Shown here in pieces: positions 18,072 through 25,971 of a DNA stretch of 64,000 bases. Below the pieces are notes generated by a model that worked only from the letters and a program-made list of their open reading frames with translations, was not told the DNA's origin and made no database searches. The stretch is from Archangium lipolyticum (GTDB taxonomy: Bacteria > Myxococcota > Myxococcia > Myxococcales > Myxococcaceae). Made by a program: the position numbers and the translations under genes. The stretch is from contig NZ_JANKBZ010000015.1 in assembly GCF_024623785.1 (NCBI RefSeq), positions 124,001 through 188,000 of the forward strand, in the 5' to 3' direction. Positions within the stretch are counted from its first letter, which is position 1. The number at the start of each line of letters is the position of its first letter.

Positions 18072-18872
18072 ATGCGTCCCGTCCCCGAGCCACCGCCGAT
18101 GACCACCCGCGCCCTGCTGGCGTGCCTGGTGCTCGCCACCGTGGCCAGCCTCTTCCTCTGGCAGACGGTGTGGCTGTACCCCTTCCGGCTACTCGTCACC
18201 CTCATGCACGAGAGCGGGCACGCCTTCACCGCCTGGGCCCTGGGCGCTCAGGTGGGCAGCGTCACCATCAGCCCCGCCACGGGTGGGCTCACCTACCACT
18301 CCGGCACCGGCTCTCTCTGGAAGGAGCTGCTCATCTCCTCCGGCGGCTATGTGGGCTCCTCGGTGGCCGGTGCGCTGCTGCTGGTCGCCGCCGGCCGCAT
18401 GCGCAGCGGACGGGCCCTGCTGTGGGGCCTCGTCGCCTGGATGGTGGCCGTGGCCGTCCTCTGGGTCCCCCTGCTCCCGCCCGACCCCGGCTCCGCCCAC
18501 GCGCTCGCCACCGGCTCGTCTCGCTCGGATGGGCTCTTCACCCTCGGCTTCATCGCCGGCATGGGCGCCCTGCTCGGACTCGTCGCGTGGAAGGGTCCCG
18601 TCTGGCTCCGCCGGGGACTCGTGGTGTGGATCGCCGCGCTCTCCTGTCTCATGGCCCTGCAGGACATCAAGGGCCTGCTCGGCTTCGGCCTGGAAGTAGG
18701 CGTCTCCGACGCGCACACCATGGCACGGCTCACGTACCTGCCCGCTCCCCTCTGGGCCGCGGTGTGGATGGCCGTGTCGCTCGGGGCCATGTGGCTGGGA
18801 TTGCGCTCCATCCTCCGGCGCCGGCGCCTCATGGCCTCCCGCGGCCCCATGGCCGGCCTGTCCTTCCGGTAG
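18072..18872 (+). CDS. M50-like integral-membrane metallopeptidase
   Basis: 266 residues, mostly hydrophobic, with seven or so membrane segments. The first segment is followed by LVTLMHESGHAFTAWALGA, the HExxH zinc motif of site-2-protease-like M50 peptidases. A later QDIKGLLGFG resembles the distal aspartate-containing motif. The C-terminus is basic. Some M50B proteins of this size have no proven activity, so the proteolytic role is inferred from the motif. A second ATG 27 bp downstream is also possible as the start; no strong RBS distinguishes them. Confidence 0.83.
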   Translation: MRPVPEPPPMTTRALLACLVLATVASLFLWQTVWLYPFRLLVTLMHESGHAFTAWALGAQVGSVTISPATGGLTYHSGTGSLWKELLISSGGYVGSSVAGALLLVAAGRMRSGRALLWGLVAWMVAVAVLWVPLLPPDPGSAHALATGSSRSDGLFTLGFIAGMGALLGLVAWKGPVWLRRGLVVWIAALSCLMALQDIKGLLGFGLEVGVSDAHTMARLTYLPAPLWAAVWMAVSLGAMWLGLRSILRRRRLMASRGPMAGLSFR

Positions 18873-18884
18873 GCCCGCGGTGAT

Positions 18885-19439
18885 TCAGAAGGGCAGCGAG
18901 GCCCTCCCGTCCCGGTGGTCCCGGAAGAACTGCCGCACCTGCTGGACCGCCGTGTGCCCGGCCAGCGGACTCACGTCCACCGTCTCCAGACGCCGGCACA
19001 GCTCCTCGTCGAGGCGCAACTTCTCGAGCCCGAGCAGTTCCTCCAGCACCAGGAGCGGCTCGGCCCGTCCCCGGGTCACCTCCTCCTCCGTCGGCTCCCG
19101 CCCGAGCACCTGACGCAGCACGCTCGGCTCCTGGAAGAGCAGCACCTCCGCGTCCGGCACCACCAGGACCACCTTCCACAGGTCCGGATAGTCGATCTGC
19201 ACCAGCGCGTAGATGAGGAAGCGGTATAGCTCGCGGATCTTCTGGCGCTCGGCCGACCGTGTCCCCGCCACGAGCGCCACGATGGCCTTGCGATTGCCAA
19301 GGACGGACCTCGCCAGGGAGACGCTCTCCGAGAACACGTCTGTCTCGAGCACTCGCAGCTCGGGGCCGAACTCCGGCTCGAGCAGCTTGCGGAACACCAG
19401 GGCGTTCGCCACTCCTCGTATGACGAGACATGGAATCAT
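18885..19439 (-). CDS. Uncharacterised protein, possible TOPRIM/RloB-like partner of a degraded nuclease gene
   Basis: 184 residues from ATG 19439, which has GGAGG 7 bp upstream; the frame runs further upstream but without homology-like content. Predicted alpha/beta: CLVIRGVANALVFRKLLEP at the start, KAIVALVAGTRSAERQKI in the middle, and VVLVVPDAEVLLFQEPSVL later. This layout loosely recalls TOPRIM-type nuclease subunits (OLD/RloB-like), but the diagnostic Glu and DxD are not clear, so I do not assign function. The start overlaps by 4 bp the stop of a frameshifted restriction-endonuclease-like remnant, implying a former two-gene operon. Confidence 0.7.
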   Translation of the reverse strand: MIPCLVIRGVANALVFRKLLEPEFGPELRVLETDVFSESVSLARSVLGNRKAIVALVAGTRSAERQKIRELYRFLIYALVQIDYPDLWKVVLVVPDAEVLLFQEPSVLRQVLGREPTEEEVTRGRAEPLLVLEELLGLEKLRLDEELCRRLETVDVSPLAGHTAVQQVRQFFRDHRDGRASLPF

Positions 19440-19748
19440 CGCAGATCCTCCGCCTTCAACTCGTAGTCCACCAGGGCTTCCTCCACGGCCTTTCGCCACG
19501 CGAGAGACACGTCCCTGCCGTGCCACAGCAGGACGTTGCGCAGGGGCTGCGAGCCACCCGAACCTTGAACTTTGCGATCGGACTGAAGTCGACGGGCTCC
19601 TGCCAATGCTTGCACTCGACACCCGCTCCCACGAGTCGAGCAGGCCCACCCTTTCCATCGAACGCACCCAGCCCACGTACTTCTCATCCCTCTCCACCCC
19701 CCCGACCACGCCCTCACATCGTGAAAGGCTAACCAACCCCTCTGACAC
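19436..19748 (-). pseudogene. Frameshifted restriction-endonuclease-like remnant
   Basis: Three successive frames read on the minus strand make one plausible protein. VERDEKYVGWVRSMERVG leads in; after a one-base shift comes GVECKHWQEPVDFSPIAKFK, an ExK nuclease motif as in Mrr-type restriction domains. After another shift comes QPLRNVLLWHGRDVSL followed by a helical tail ending EDLR, with its stop overlapping the next start codon. No single frame contains all three. The upstream part is replaced by hairpin repeats. I interpret this as a decayed nuclease gene paired with the downstream ORF; sequencing error at two sites is the alternative. Confidence 0.45.
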
Positions 19749-19856
19749 GCTCGTCGATCGGATCTCGCCTCACATGTCGGGATTATCGAAGGGACGACTT
19801 GAAACGTCAAGTGCCCGGGTCGACCTGATGGGTCATCCACTTGCACCTGGGATTGA

Positions 19857-19890
19857 CCCTCACCCCGGCCCTCTCCCAGAGGGAGAGGGG
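19857..19890 (+). repeat. Dispersed hairpin repeat, copy 2
   Basis: CCCTCACCCC, two bases, then the 9-bp stem CCCTCTCCC / GGGAGAGGG with loop AGA. It lies 33 bp before copy 3 in the same orientation, between the decayed nuclease gene and the M1-peptidase gene. Confidence 0.8.
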
Positions 19891-19923
19891 GCTGACACGG
19901 ATTCAGCCTGGGGCCCGCACATA

Positions 19924-19957
19924 CCCTCACCCCGACCCTCTCCCGGTGGGAGAGGGA
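19924..19957 (+). repeat. Dispersed hairpin repeat, copy 3
   Basis: Same element with loop GGT. It ends about 5 bp from the stop codon of the permease/M1-peptidase gene and could act as its transcript end. Confidence 0.8.
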
Positions 19958-19962
19958 GGGGT

Positions 19963-22900
19963 TCAGAGCTTCTCCACCACCACCGTGTTGTCGTTCGGCT
20001 TTCGGTCGATCAGCTTGTTGAACGGATCCACTCCCGCCCTCGCCGGAAGCTTGTCCACCAGCGCCGTGAACTCCACGTCCCCCTTCGTCACCTGAACCTT
20101 CTCCAGATAGAGCGGCTTGCCCTCCTCATCGAGCACTCCCACATCCATCCAGTCCGCCAGCTTCAGGTCCGACTCCGTTCCCGTTCCATTCGCCTCCAGC
20201 TTGCGCACCTTCGCCGTCACCTTCACCTCGTACTTCCCTCCCCCCACCTCCGTGTACGTCGCCTTCAACGCACGGTTCTCGTACAGCGTCAGGCGCTCGA
20301 AGAAGTCGTGGATGACGTATTGCAGGTGCTCCGGTGTCACCGCCCTCAGCTCGGCCACCAGCTCCAGTGAGCTCGTGAAGGGCGGCTGCTGGAACCCCAC
20401 CTTCTTCAGGTACGTGGACAACGCGCGGTTCACGTTCTCCTCCCCCACGTAGTCCTGCAGCGCGTACATCACGAGGCTGCCCTTCTTGTAGTGCACGTAC
20501 CCCTGGTTCTCTACCTTCACCAGCGGCATCTCCTGCTTGCGCTCGAAGGTGCGTCCCCGCAGGTACTCGTCCAGCTCGTAGCGCAGGAAGCGCCCCATCT
20601 TCTCCGCGCCGAACTTCTTCTTCATCACCATCAGCGCCGAGTACTGCGACAGCGTCTCGGACAGCATCGTCGAGCCCTGCACGTTCCCGCCGATGACCTG
20701 GTGCGCCCACCACTGGTGCGCCACCTCGTGCGCCGTCACGTAGTAGGGATAGTCCACGTCCTCGGGATCCTCCGGATCCACCTTCGCGATGAACCCGATG
20801 CTCTCCGAGTAGGGAATGGTGTTGGGGAACGATTGGGCGAAGCGCGCGTACCTCGGGAACTCCAGGATGCGCACCTGCCGGTGCTGATACGGCCCGAAGT
20901 TCTTCGTGTAGTAGTCCAGCGAGTCCTTCACCGCCTGGATCATCCCGTCCACGTTGTAAGCGTGACCCGGGTGATGGAACACCTCGATGGCCACGTCGTT
21001 CCACTTGTCCCGCTTCACCTCGTAGCGCGCCGACAGGAACGAGTAGAAGTTCAGGATCGGGCTGTCCATCGTGTAGCGGAAGTAGCGGCGGCCGTTCTCC
21101 GTCCACTCCTTCTGGAGGTAGCCGGGTGCCAGGGCGATCTGGTCCGGCGAGGTGCTCACCGTCGCCTCGAAGGTCACCCAGTCCGAGTCCGAGGCGATGT
21201 ATGTGTTGCGCCGGGCCTCCATGTCACTCGCGTCCGCCATGTGCGGCCGCGGGGCCAATCCCTGCTTCTTGCGCTGCTGATCGTCCTGGAGCTCCCGGCC
21301 CTCCGAATATCCGAGCGACGGCAGCACGCCGCTGTTGAGGAAGGTGCCGTTCTCCACCAGCGACGTCACCGCCCCCGTGTTGCGGAAGCCCTTCGGCTCC
21401 ATCCCCAGCTCGAACTGGAGCTCGGCCGAGGCCCCCGGCGCCAGCGGCGTGGGCAGCGTGTACGTGAAGAAGCCCAGCCGCGTGTCCTGTGCGCTCGGCG
21501 TCTCCGCTCCCGCCACCACCATCCGGTACACCTTCAGCTCCGGCGGCAGGTTGACGTACACCGTCTTCACCGGCTCGGCCGTCTTGTTGACCAGCCCGAA
21601 GGTGCCTCGCGCCCTCATGCGCGGCTCCTCGGGGAACAGGTCCATCTCCACCTTCACCGAGACGATGCGCGGCTGCGCCACCTTCGCCAATGTCTTGTAT
21701 TGCTTCTCGTAGTCGGCGTTCTCCGCCTGGTCCTCGTGCTCCGTCTTGAAGGTGTTGAGCCGGTTGGTGTTGTGGAAGATGAAGGCACCCGCCCCCACCG
21801 CCGCCACCACCGACAGCGCCAGGCCCGCCCGCACCGGCAGCGAGGCCCTCGCGCCCGCCAGCCGCAACCGCCAGCGCACATGCGTCTCGGTGCCTCGCAC
21901 CCAGAGCAGGTGCGTGACGAAGGCCAGCGCCAGCGCGGCGAGCGCCCAGTACGCGCGGAACCACACCATCTGCGCCACGAACGGACCGAAGCCGTTCATG
22001 TCCGAGTACGTCTCCGGCGGCGCGGTGCCGTACTTGTAGAGGTTGTGCTGGAAGCCGAACTCCGAGGCGAACTGGCCCGCCAGCAGGTAGAGCACCATCA
22101 CGAAGTGGCCCACGTACTTGTGGTTCACCAGCACGTGCACGAGCACCGCCAGCACGCACAGCAGCCACAAGTCCAACAGCCGGTAGCCGAAGAGGTCCGT
22201 CGCGTAGAGGCCGAGCTCGAAGTTCGTGTAGCCGTGGAAGAGCTGCACCAGCATGCCGCAGACGAGCACCACCGCGTTGAGCAGCACCTGCACGCCCATG
22301 AGCGCCAGCAGCTTCGAGGCGAAGGGCAGCCACCCGGGCACGGGCAGCGAGTCGTAGAGCTGGTTCATCCGCGCGTCCCGCTCGCGCCAGATGAGCTCGC
22401 CCGAATAGAAGGTGATGATGATGAAGTGGAAGAGCGCGAAGGTGCCGCCCACCAGCTCCAGCACCATGTATGTCACCGGGTAGACGGCGGTGCCGAACAT
22501 CACGCCGATGACGCGCGAGGTCCCCAGCACGAAGATGACGCCCGCCAGAACGATCACCAGGAAGTAGACGTTCTTCACCGTCTCCTTCAGGTCCAGCCAC
22601 GCCAGGCGCGGCAGCATCCGCAGGTAGGTGGCGCCCCGGAAGTCACGCGAGACGGAGAGGGACGCGAGCGGTACCTGCCCGGAAGAGGACTCGGCCGGCG
22701 TCTCCGCCGAGCGGCCTCCCGCCAGCGCGTGGGTGCGCTGGAAGCGCACGAGCGTGTAGCCGAGCACGGCGGCCCCCACCGAGACCCAGAGCAGGCGGTT
22801 GGCGAGGAACCAGCCCTCGAGCGGCACCAGGCGCGTGTTCTTCTCCGCCACCGTCCAGTACTCCGTCAGCAGGCGCAGCGCGTTCATGCCGAACGGGTCC

Positions 22901-23538
22901 ACCAGCGCGGCCACCCACTTCGTGTCCAGCTCCCGCAGCAGGCTGCTGCCTATCAGGTAGCCCACGAGCAACACCACGCTCGCCACGTAGACGGGGAGGA
23001 TGCGGCGCGTGAGCGCGGCCATCCCGAAGAAGAGCGCACCGGTGAAGAACAGGTTCGGCAGGATGCTGAGGAGGTAGGGCCGCAGGTAGGAGCCCGACAC
23101 CGTGGGGCCAATCAGGCTCTGGTCCAGCCAGGGCATGGTGGCGCCGAACCTCGCCCCCAGGCCGATGCTCGAGAAGATGAGCAGCAGCGTGAGCAGCGCT
23201 CCCAGGAAGCGCCCGAGCAGGTACTGCACCCGCGAGATGGGCGCGGTGAAGAAGAGCGGGTGCGTCCCATTGGCGAAGTCCTGGTACACCGCCTGCCCCA
23301 TCACTCCACCGGTGATGATGACTCCGGCGAAGCCGAGCAGGGTGAGCAGCGAGTTCAACGAGAAGGGCGAGTTGGCGAGCACCTTGCTGCCTCCCGCCGC
23401 GCCGAACATCACCGTCTTGAAGGCGCCTCCCGCCGCGTTCATCGCGAGGCAGGCGAGCACGAAGAAGATGCCGAAGTAGACCCAGGTGGACAGCATCTTG
23501 AGCCGCCGACGCAGCTCGAAGAGGGCGATCGTGAGCAT
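19963..23538 (-). CDS. ABC-2 permease fused to an M1-type zinc aminopeptidase
   Basis: 1191 residues from ATG 23538, 13 bp after the ABC ATPase gene. The N-terminal half has about a dozen membrane segments in two ABC-2-like blocks, beginning LFELRRRLKMLSTWVYFG and including YQDFANGTHPLFFTAPISR. From about residue 620 a soluble part contains the M1 gluzincin motif HEVAHQWW (His937, His941) with the SET glutamate at 961, GSLVMYALQDYVGE, and a C-terminal domain. The family is known as 'ABC transporter permease/M1 family aminopeptidase'; its substrate is not established. The fusion suggests export or membrane remodelling coupled to peptide processing on the far side. It ends next to hairpin repeat copy 3. 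Confidence 0.92.
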   Translation of the reverse strand: MLTIALFELRRRLKMLSTWVYFGIFFVLACLAMNAAGGAFKTVMFGAAGGSKVLANSPFSLNSLLTLLGFAGVIITGGVMGQAVYQDFANGTHPLFFTAPISRVQYLLGRFLGALLTLLLIFSSIGLGARFGATMPWLDQSLIGPTVSGSYLRPYLLSILPNLFFTGALFFGMAALTRRILPVYVASVVLLVGYLIGSSLLRELDTKWVAALVDPFGMNALRLLTEYWTVAEKNTRLVPLEGWFLANRLLWVSVGAAVLGYTLVRFQRTHALAGGRSAETPAESSSGQVPLASLSVSRDFRGATYLRMLPRLAWLDLKETVKNVYFLVIVLAGVIFVLGTSRVIGVMFGTAVYPVTYMVLELVGGTFALFHFIIITFYSGELIWRERDARMNQLYDSLPVPGWLPFASKLLALMGVQVLLNAVVLVCGMLVQLFHGYTNFELGLYATDLFGYRLLDLWLLCVLAVLVHVLVNHKYVGHFVMVLYLLAGQFASEFGFQHNLYKYGTAPPETYSDMNGFGPFVAQMVWFRAYWALAALALAFVTHLLWVRGTETHVRWRLRLAGARASLPVRAGLALSVVAAVGAGAFIFHNTNRLNTFKTEHEDQAENADYEKQYKTLAKVAQPRIVSVKVEMDLFPEEPRMRARGTFGLVNKTAEPVKTVYVNLPPELKVYRMVVAGAETPSAQDTRLGFFTYTLPTPLAPGASAELQFELGMEPKGFRNTGAVTSLVENGTFLNSGVLPSLGYSEGRELQDDQQRKKQGLAPRPHMADASDMEARRNTYIASDSDWVTFEATVSTSPDQIALAPGYLQKEWTENGRRYFRYTMDSPILNFYSFLSARYEVKRDKWNDVAIEVFHHPGHAYNVDGMIQAVKDSLDYYTKNFGPYQHRQVRILEFPRYARFAQSFPNTIPYSESIGFIAKVDPEDPEDVDYPYYVTAHEVAHQWWAHQVIGGNVQGSTMLSETLSQYSALMVMKKKFGAEKMGRFLRYELDEYLRGRTFERKQEMPLVKVENQGYVHYKKGSLVMYALQDYVGEENVNRALSTYLKKVGFQQPPFTSSLELVAELRAVTPEHLQYVIHDFFERLTLYENRALKATYTEVGGGKYEVKVTAKVRKLEANGTGTESDLKLADWMDVGVLDEEGKPLYLEKVQVTKGDVEFTALVDKLPARAGVDPFNKLIDRKPNDNTVVVEKL

Positions 23539-23551
23539 GTGTGGTGGTCCC

Positions 23552-24463
23552 TCAGCCCACGGCCACGCGAGGAGCGGAAGCGGCGTCCTGCGCCAGGTGG
23601 CCCTTGATGGTCGCGAAGTAGGCGTCCTCCAGGTCCGGCACCGCCGGAGAGAAGGAGCCGTCCGGCGCACCCTCGCTGTAGACGTGGACGAGCGTGCGTC
23701 CCATCAGCAGCCGGTGGGAGATGACCGGCAACGCGGACTGCAAGCCCGACAGCTCCGCCTTGTCCACGAACTTCTTCCAGATGCGGCCCTCCAGCCGGGC
23801 GATGATGTCCTCGGGCGCGCCGGTGAGCAGCACCCGGCCCCCGTTGAGCACCGCCATCTGCGGGCACAGATCCCTCACGTCCGAGACGATGTGCGTGGAG
23901 AGGATGACGATGACGTCCTGCCCGATTTCACTCAGCAGGTTGTGAAAGCGGACGCGCTCCTCCGGATCCAGACCCGCCGTGGGCTCGTCCACGATGAGCA
24001 GCTTGGGGTTGCCCAGCAGCGCCTGGGCGATGCCGAAGCGCTGGCGCATGCCTCCGGAGAAGCCTCCCAGCTGCTTGCGGCGCGCGTGGTGCAGGTTCGT
24101 CTGGTGCAGCAGCGCGTCCACCACCTTCCTGCGCTCGAAGGGGTTCGAGATGCCCTTGAGCGTCGCCAGGTGGTTGAGCAGCTCCTCCGCCGTCACCTTC
24201 GGATAGAGGCCGAAGTCCTGGGGCAGGTAGCCCAATACCCGGCGCACCCCGTCCTTGTCCTTCAGCATGTCGATGTCGCCGAGGAACGCGCTGCCGCTGT
24301 CCGCCTCCTGGAGGGTGGCCAGCGTGCGCATCAGCGTGGACTTGCCCGCCCCGTTGGGGCCGAGCAGCCCGAACATGCCGGGCTTGATGGTGAGCGTGAC
24401 GTCCTGCAGCGCCTGCGTGCCGTTCGGGTAGCGCTTGGACAGGTTCTGGATGCGGAGCTCCAT
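23552..24463 (-). CDS. ABC transporter ATP-binding protein
   Basis: 303 residues. Walker A GPNGAGKST, Q-loop YLPQDFG, signature FSGGMRQRFG, Walker B LLIVDEPTAGLDPEE and switch His (ILSTHIV) are all present, so it should hydrolyse ATP. The C-terminal region after LEGRIWKKF is the regulatory tail common in ABC-2 exporters. Start ATG 24463 is supported by GGAGGG 5 bp upstream; the longer frame is antisense. It is directly upstream of the permease/peptidase gene, with which it forms one transporter. Confidence 0.96.
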   Translation of the reverse strand: MELRIQNLSKRYPNGTQALQDVTLTIKPGMFGLLGPNGAGKSTLMRTLATLQEADSGSAFLGDIDMLKDKDGVRRVLGYLPQDFGLYPKVTAEELLNHLATLKGISNPFERRKVVDALLHQTNLHHARRKQLGGFSGGMRQRFGIAQALLGNPKLLIVDEPTAGLDPEERVRFHNLLSEIGQDVIVILSTHIVSDVRDLCPQMAVLNGGRVLLTGAPEDIIARLEGRIWKKFVDKAELSGLQSALPVISHRLLMGRTLVHVYSEGAPDGSFSPAVPDLEDAYFATIKGHLAQDAASAPRVAVG

Positions 24464-24546
24464 TGAGCCCTCCGAAAGTGAGAAGGGCATCATGGAAGGT
24501 CCTGCCGCGCTCCGTCCACTGCTCGACACCCCGGCTCCACCAGACT

Positions 24547-25092
24547 TCAGGGGTTGAGTCGGACGATCTCCTCGTTGAGCGCGCTGGCGAAACCCACCCA
24601 GGCGAGGTAGGGCGCCATCATCCACGCCGCGCCCCGGTCCACCTCTCGCGCCGTCGCCGTGTACGCGGCGAGGCTCACCCCCAGTGCGGCGATGTCCGCC
24701 AGGGCCGCCCTCTGGCGGTGCTTGCCGAAGAAGAGCGGCGACCAGAGCGCGTTGAAGCCGAGCTGAAGCCCCCAGAGCATGAGCGCCCAGGAGCGCTTCC
24801 GGCCCGCGGGCCCGTTCCACACCCGCCACGCCGAGAAGGACATCAGTCCGTACAGCGCCGTCCACACCGGTCCGAAGACCCACGAGGGCGGCTGGAAGGA
24901 GGGTTTGCGCAGCTTCCGGTACCAGAGCTGCGAGCTGTTCGAGGCCCGCGCTCCCAGCACCGCCGCCCCCGTGGTCAGGGCTCCGAAGGCACCCAGGGCC
25001 ACGAGCGACTCCGTGCGCAGCGAGGGGTTCTTCAGCGTCGTGAGCGACGGACTGCTCAGGTCGTACGGCTCCTGCATCATCTCTGCCTCCAA
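24547..25092 (-). CDS. tspO: TspO/MBR family tryptophan-rich sensory protein
   Basis: 181 residues. A 30-40-residue N-terminal extension precedes five membrane helices with TspO signatures: KPSFQPPSWVFGPVWTALYGLM, WALMLWGLQLGFNALWSPLFFG, and the C-terminal WVGFASALNEEIVRLNP. Family members bind porphyrins and cholesterol-like ligands and have been linked to tetrapyrrole and stress signalling. It is located 83 bp upstream of the ABC ATPase start in the same direction, but the gap makes co-transcription only possible. Preceded by hairpin repeat copy 4. Confidence 0.93.
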   Translation of the reverse strand: MEAEMMQEPYDLSSPSLTTLKNPSLRTESLVALGAFGALTTGAAVLGARASNSSQLWYRKLRKPSFQPPSWVFGPVWTALYGLMSFSAWRVWNGPAGRKRSWALMLWGLQLGFNALWSPLFFGKHRQRAALADIAALGVSLAAYTATAREVDRGAAWMMAPYLAWVGFASALNEEIVRLNP

Positions 25093-25168
25093 GCGTGCCT
25101 GAACGGGAACCGGCTCCGGAGGAAGTCGCCTTCCTCCTGGAGCCGGGCTCTCTTCTCGCGAGGGAAAT

Positions 25169-25202
25169 CCCTCACCCCAGCCCTCTCCCAGAGGGAGAGG
25201 GG
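25169..25202 (+). repeat. Dispersed hairpin repeat, copy 4
   Basis: CCCTCACCCC, two bases, stem CCCTCTCCC / GGGAGAGGG, loop AGA; nearly identical to copy 2. It lies 10 bp after the stop codon of the ferritin-like gene and upstream of tspO, a position suited to transcript termination. Confidence 0.8.
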
Positions 25203-25212
25203 GCGACGACGG

Positions 25213-25971
25213 CTAGACAGGCGCTCCCGCGGCCTCCTCGCCGATCCTCGCCTCCAGCCGCGTCCCGGACGCCAGCCAGCTGCGCACCAGCACCAGGTGC
25301 TCCTGCTCCACCTCCAACGCCCGCTGGAAGTCGTCCGCCAGCCCGTTGTGCCCCAGCTCCCGCGCCAGCTGGATGAGCAGCTCCCAGCTCGCGTTGTCCA
25401 CCAGCTCCGCCGTCAGCAGCCCCTCCAGCGACTGCAGCAGGTTGACGTGCGGATCCACCAGCATCTTGGGCACGCCTTCCGACATGTTCGCCTGCAGCTC
25501 CGCCGCCGGCGTGAGCGCCGTGGGGTCTCCCCCCAGCTTCTCGATGCACCGCTTCACCAGCGCGAAGTGCGACAGCTCATCCAGGCGGATCTTCTCCAGC
25601 TGCTCCCGTGAGGGTCCTCCCTCCCACGTGCCGAACACGTCCAGCTTCGACAGGGCCGCCTCGTACAGCCGGACCCCCGTGCGCTCGAAGCCCGCGCGCT
25701 GCCCCAGCTTGTCGATGAAGACCTGGGACCGTCCTCCCTTCAGCAGGTCCACCGCCGTCTTGGCCATCCCCTTCAGGGTTCCCGGAGGTGGCACCGAGCC
25801 CAAGCCGTCCACCTCCCGGGAGAACTCCTGGCGCACCTTCCAGATACCCGAGGCATCACCCAGGCTGCTGGGCGGCCTCTGCTCGGCGCCCTCGATGGCC
25901 TTCTTGCTGTGCACCGGAGAGGTCTGGATTCCCGTCCGGTTCATCCCCAACTCGCTCGCCTTGCGCTCCAT
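25213..25971 (-). CDS. Ferritin-like domain protein
   Basis: 252 residues. A 60-residue polar N-terminus precedes a helical bundle with ferritin-like iron-ligand patterns: RLYEAALSKL, then KIRLDELSHFALVKRC (E-x2-H), ELVDNASWELLIQLA, and FQRALEVEQEHLVLVRSWL (E-x2-H). It resembles DUF892/YciE-type stress ferritins. Its ATG overlaps the TAA of the upstream ferritin-like gene by one base, so the two are translationally coupled and may form a complex. A role in oxidative or metal stress is inferred from the family. Confidence 0.83.
   Translation of the reverse strand: MERKASELGMNRTGIQTSPVHSKKAIEGAEQRPPSSLGDASGIWKVRQEFSREVDGLGSVPPPGTLKGMAKTAVDLLKGGRSQVFIDKLGQRAGFERTGVRLYEAALSKLDVFGTWEGGPSREQLEKIRLDELSHFALVKRCIEKLGGDPTALTPAAELQANMSEGVPKMLVDPHVNLLQSLEGLLTAELVDNASWELLIQLARELGHNGLADDFQRALEVEQEHLVLVRSWLASGTRLEARIGEEAAGAPV

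Noticed and set aside
20491-23607. Plus-strand 1038-codon open frame
   Set aside because: It is antisense to the permease/M1-peptidase gene, with Arg/His/Gln-rich content and no domain; the minus strand has full motifs.
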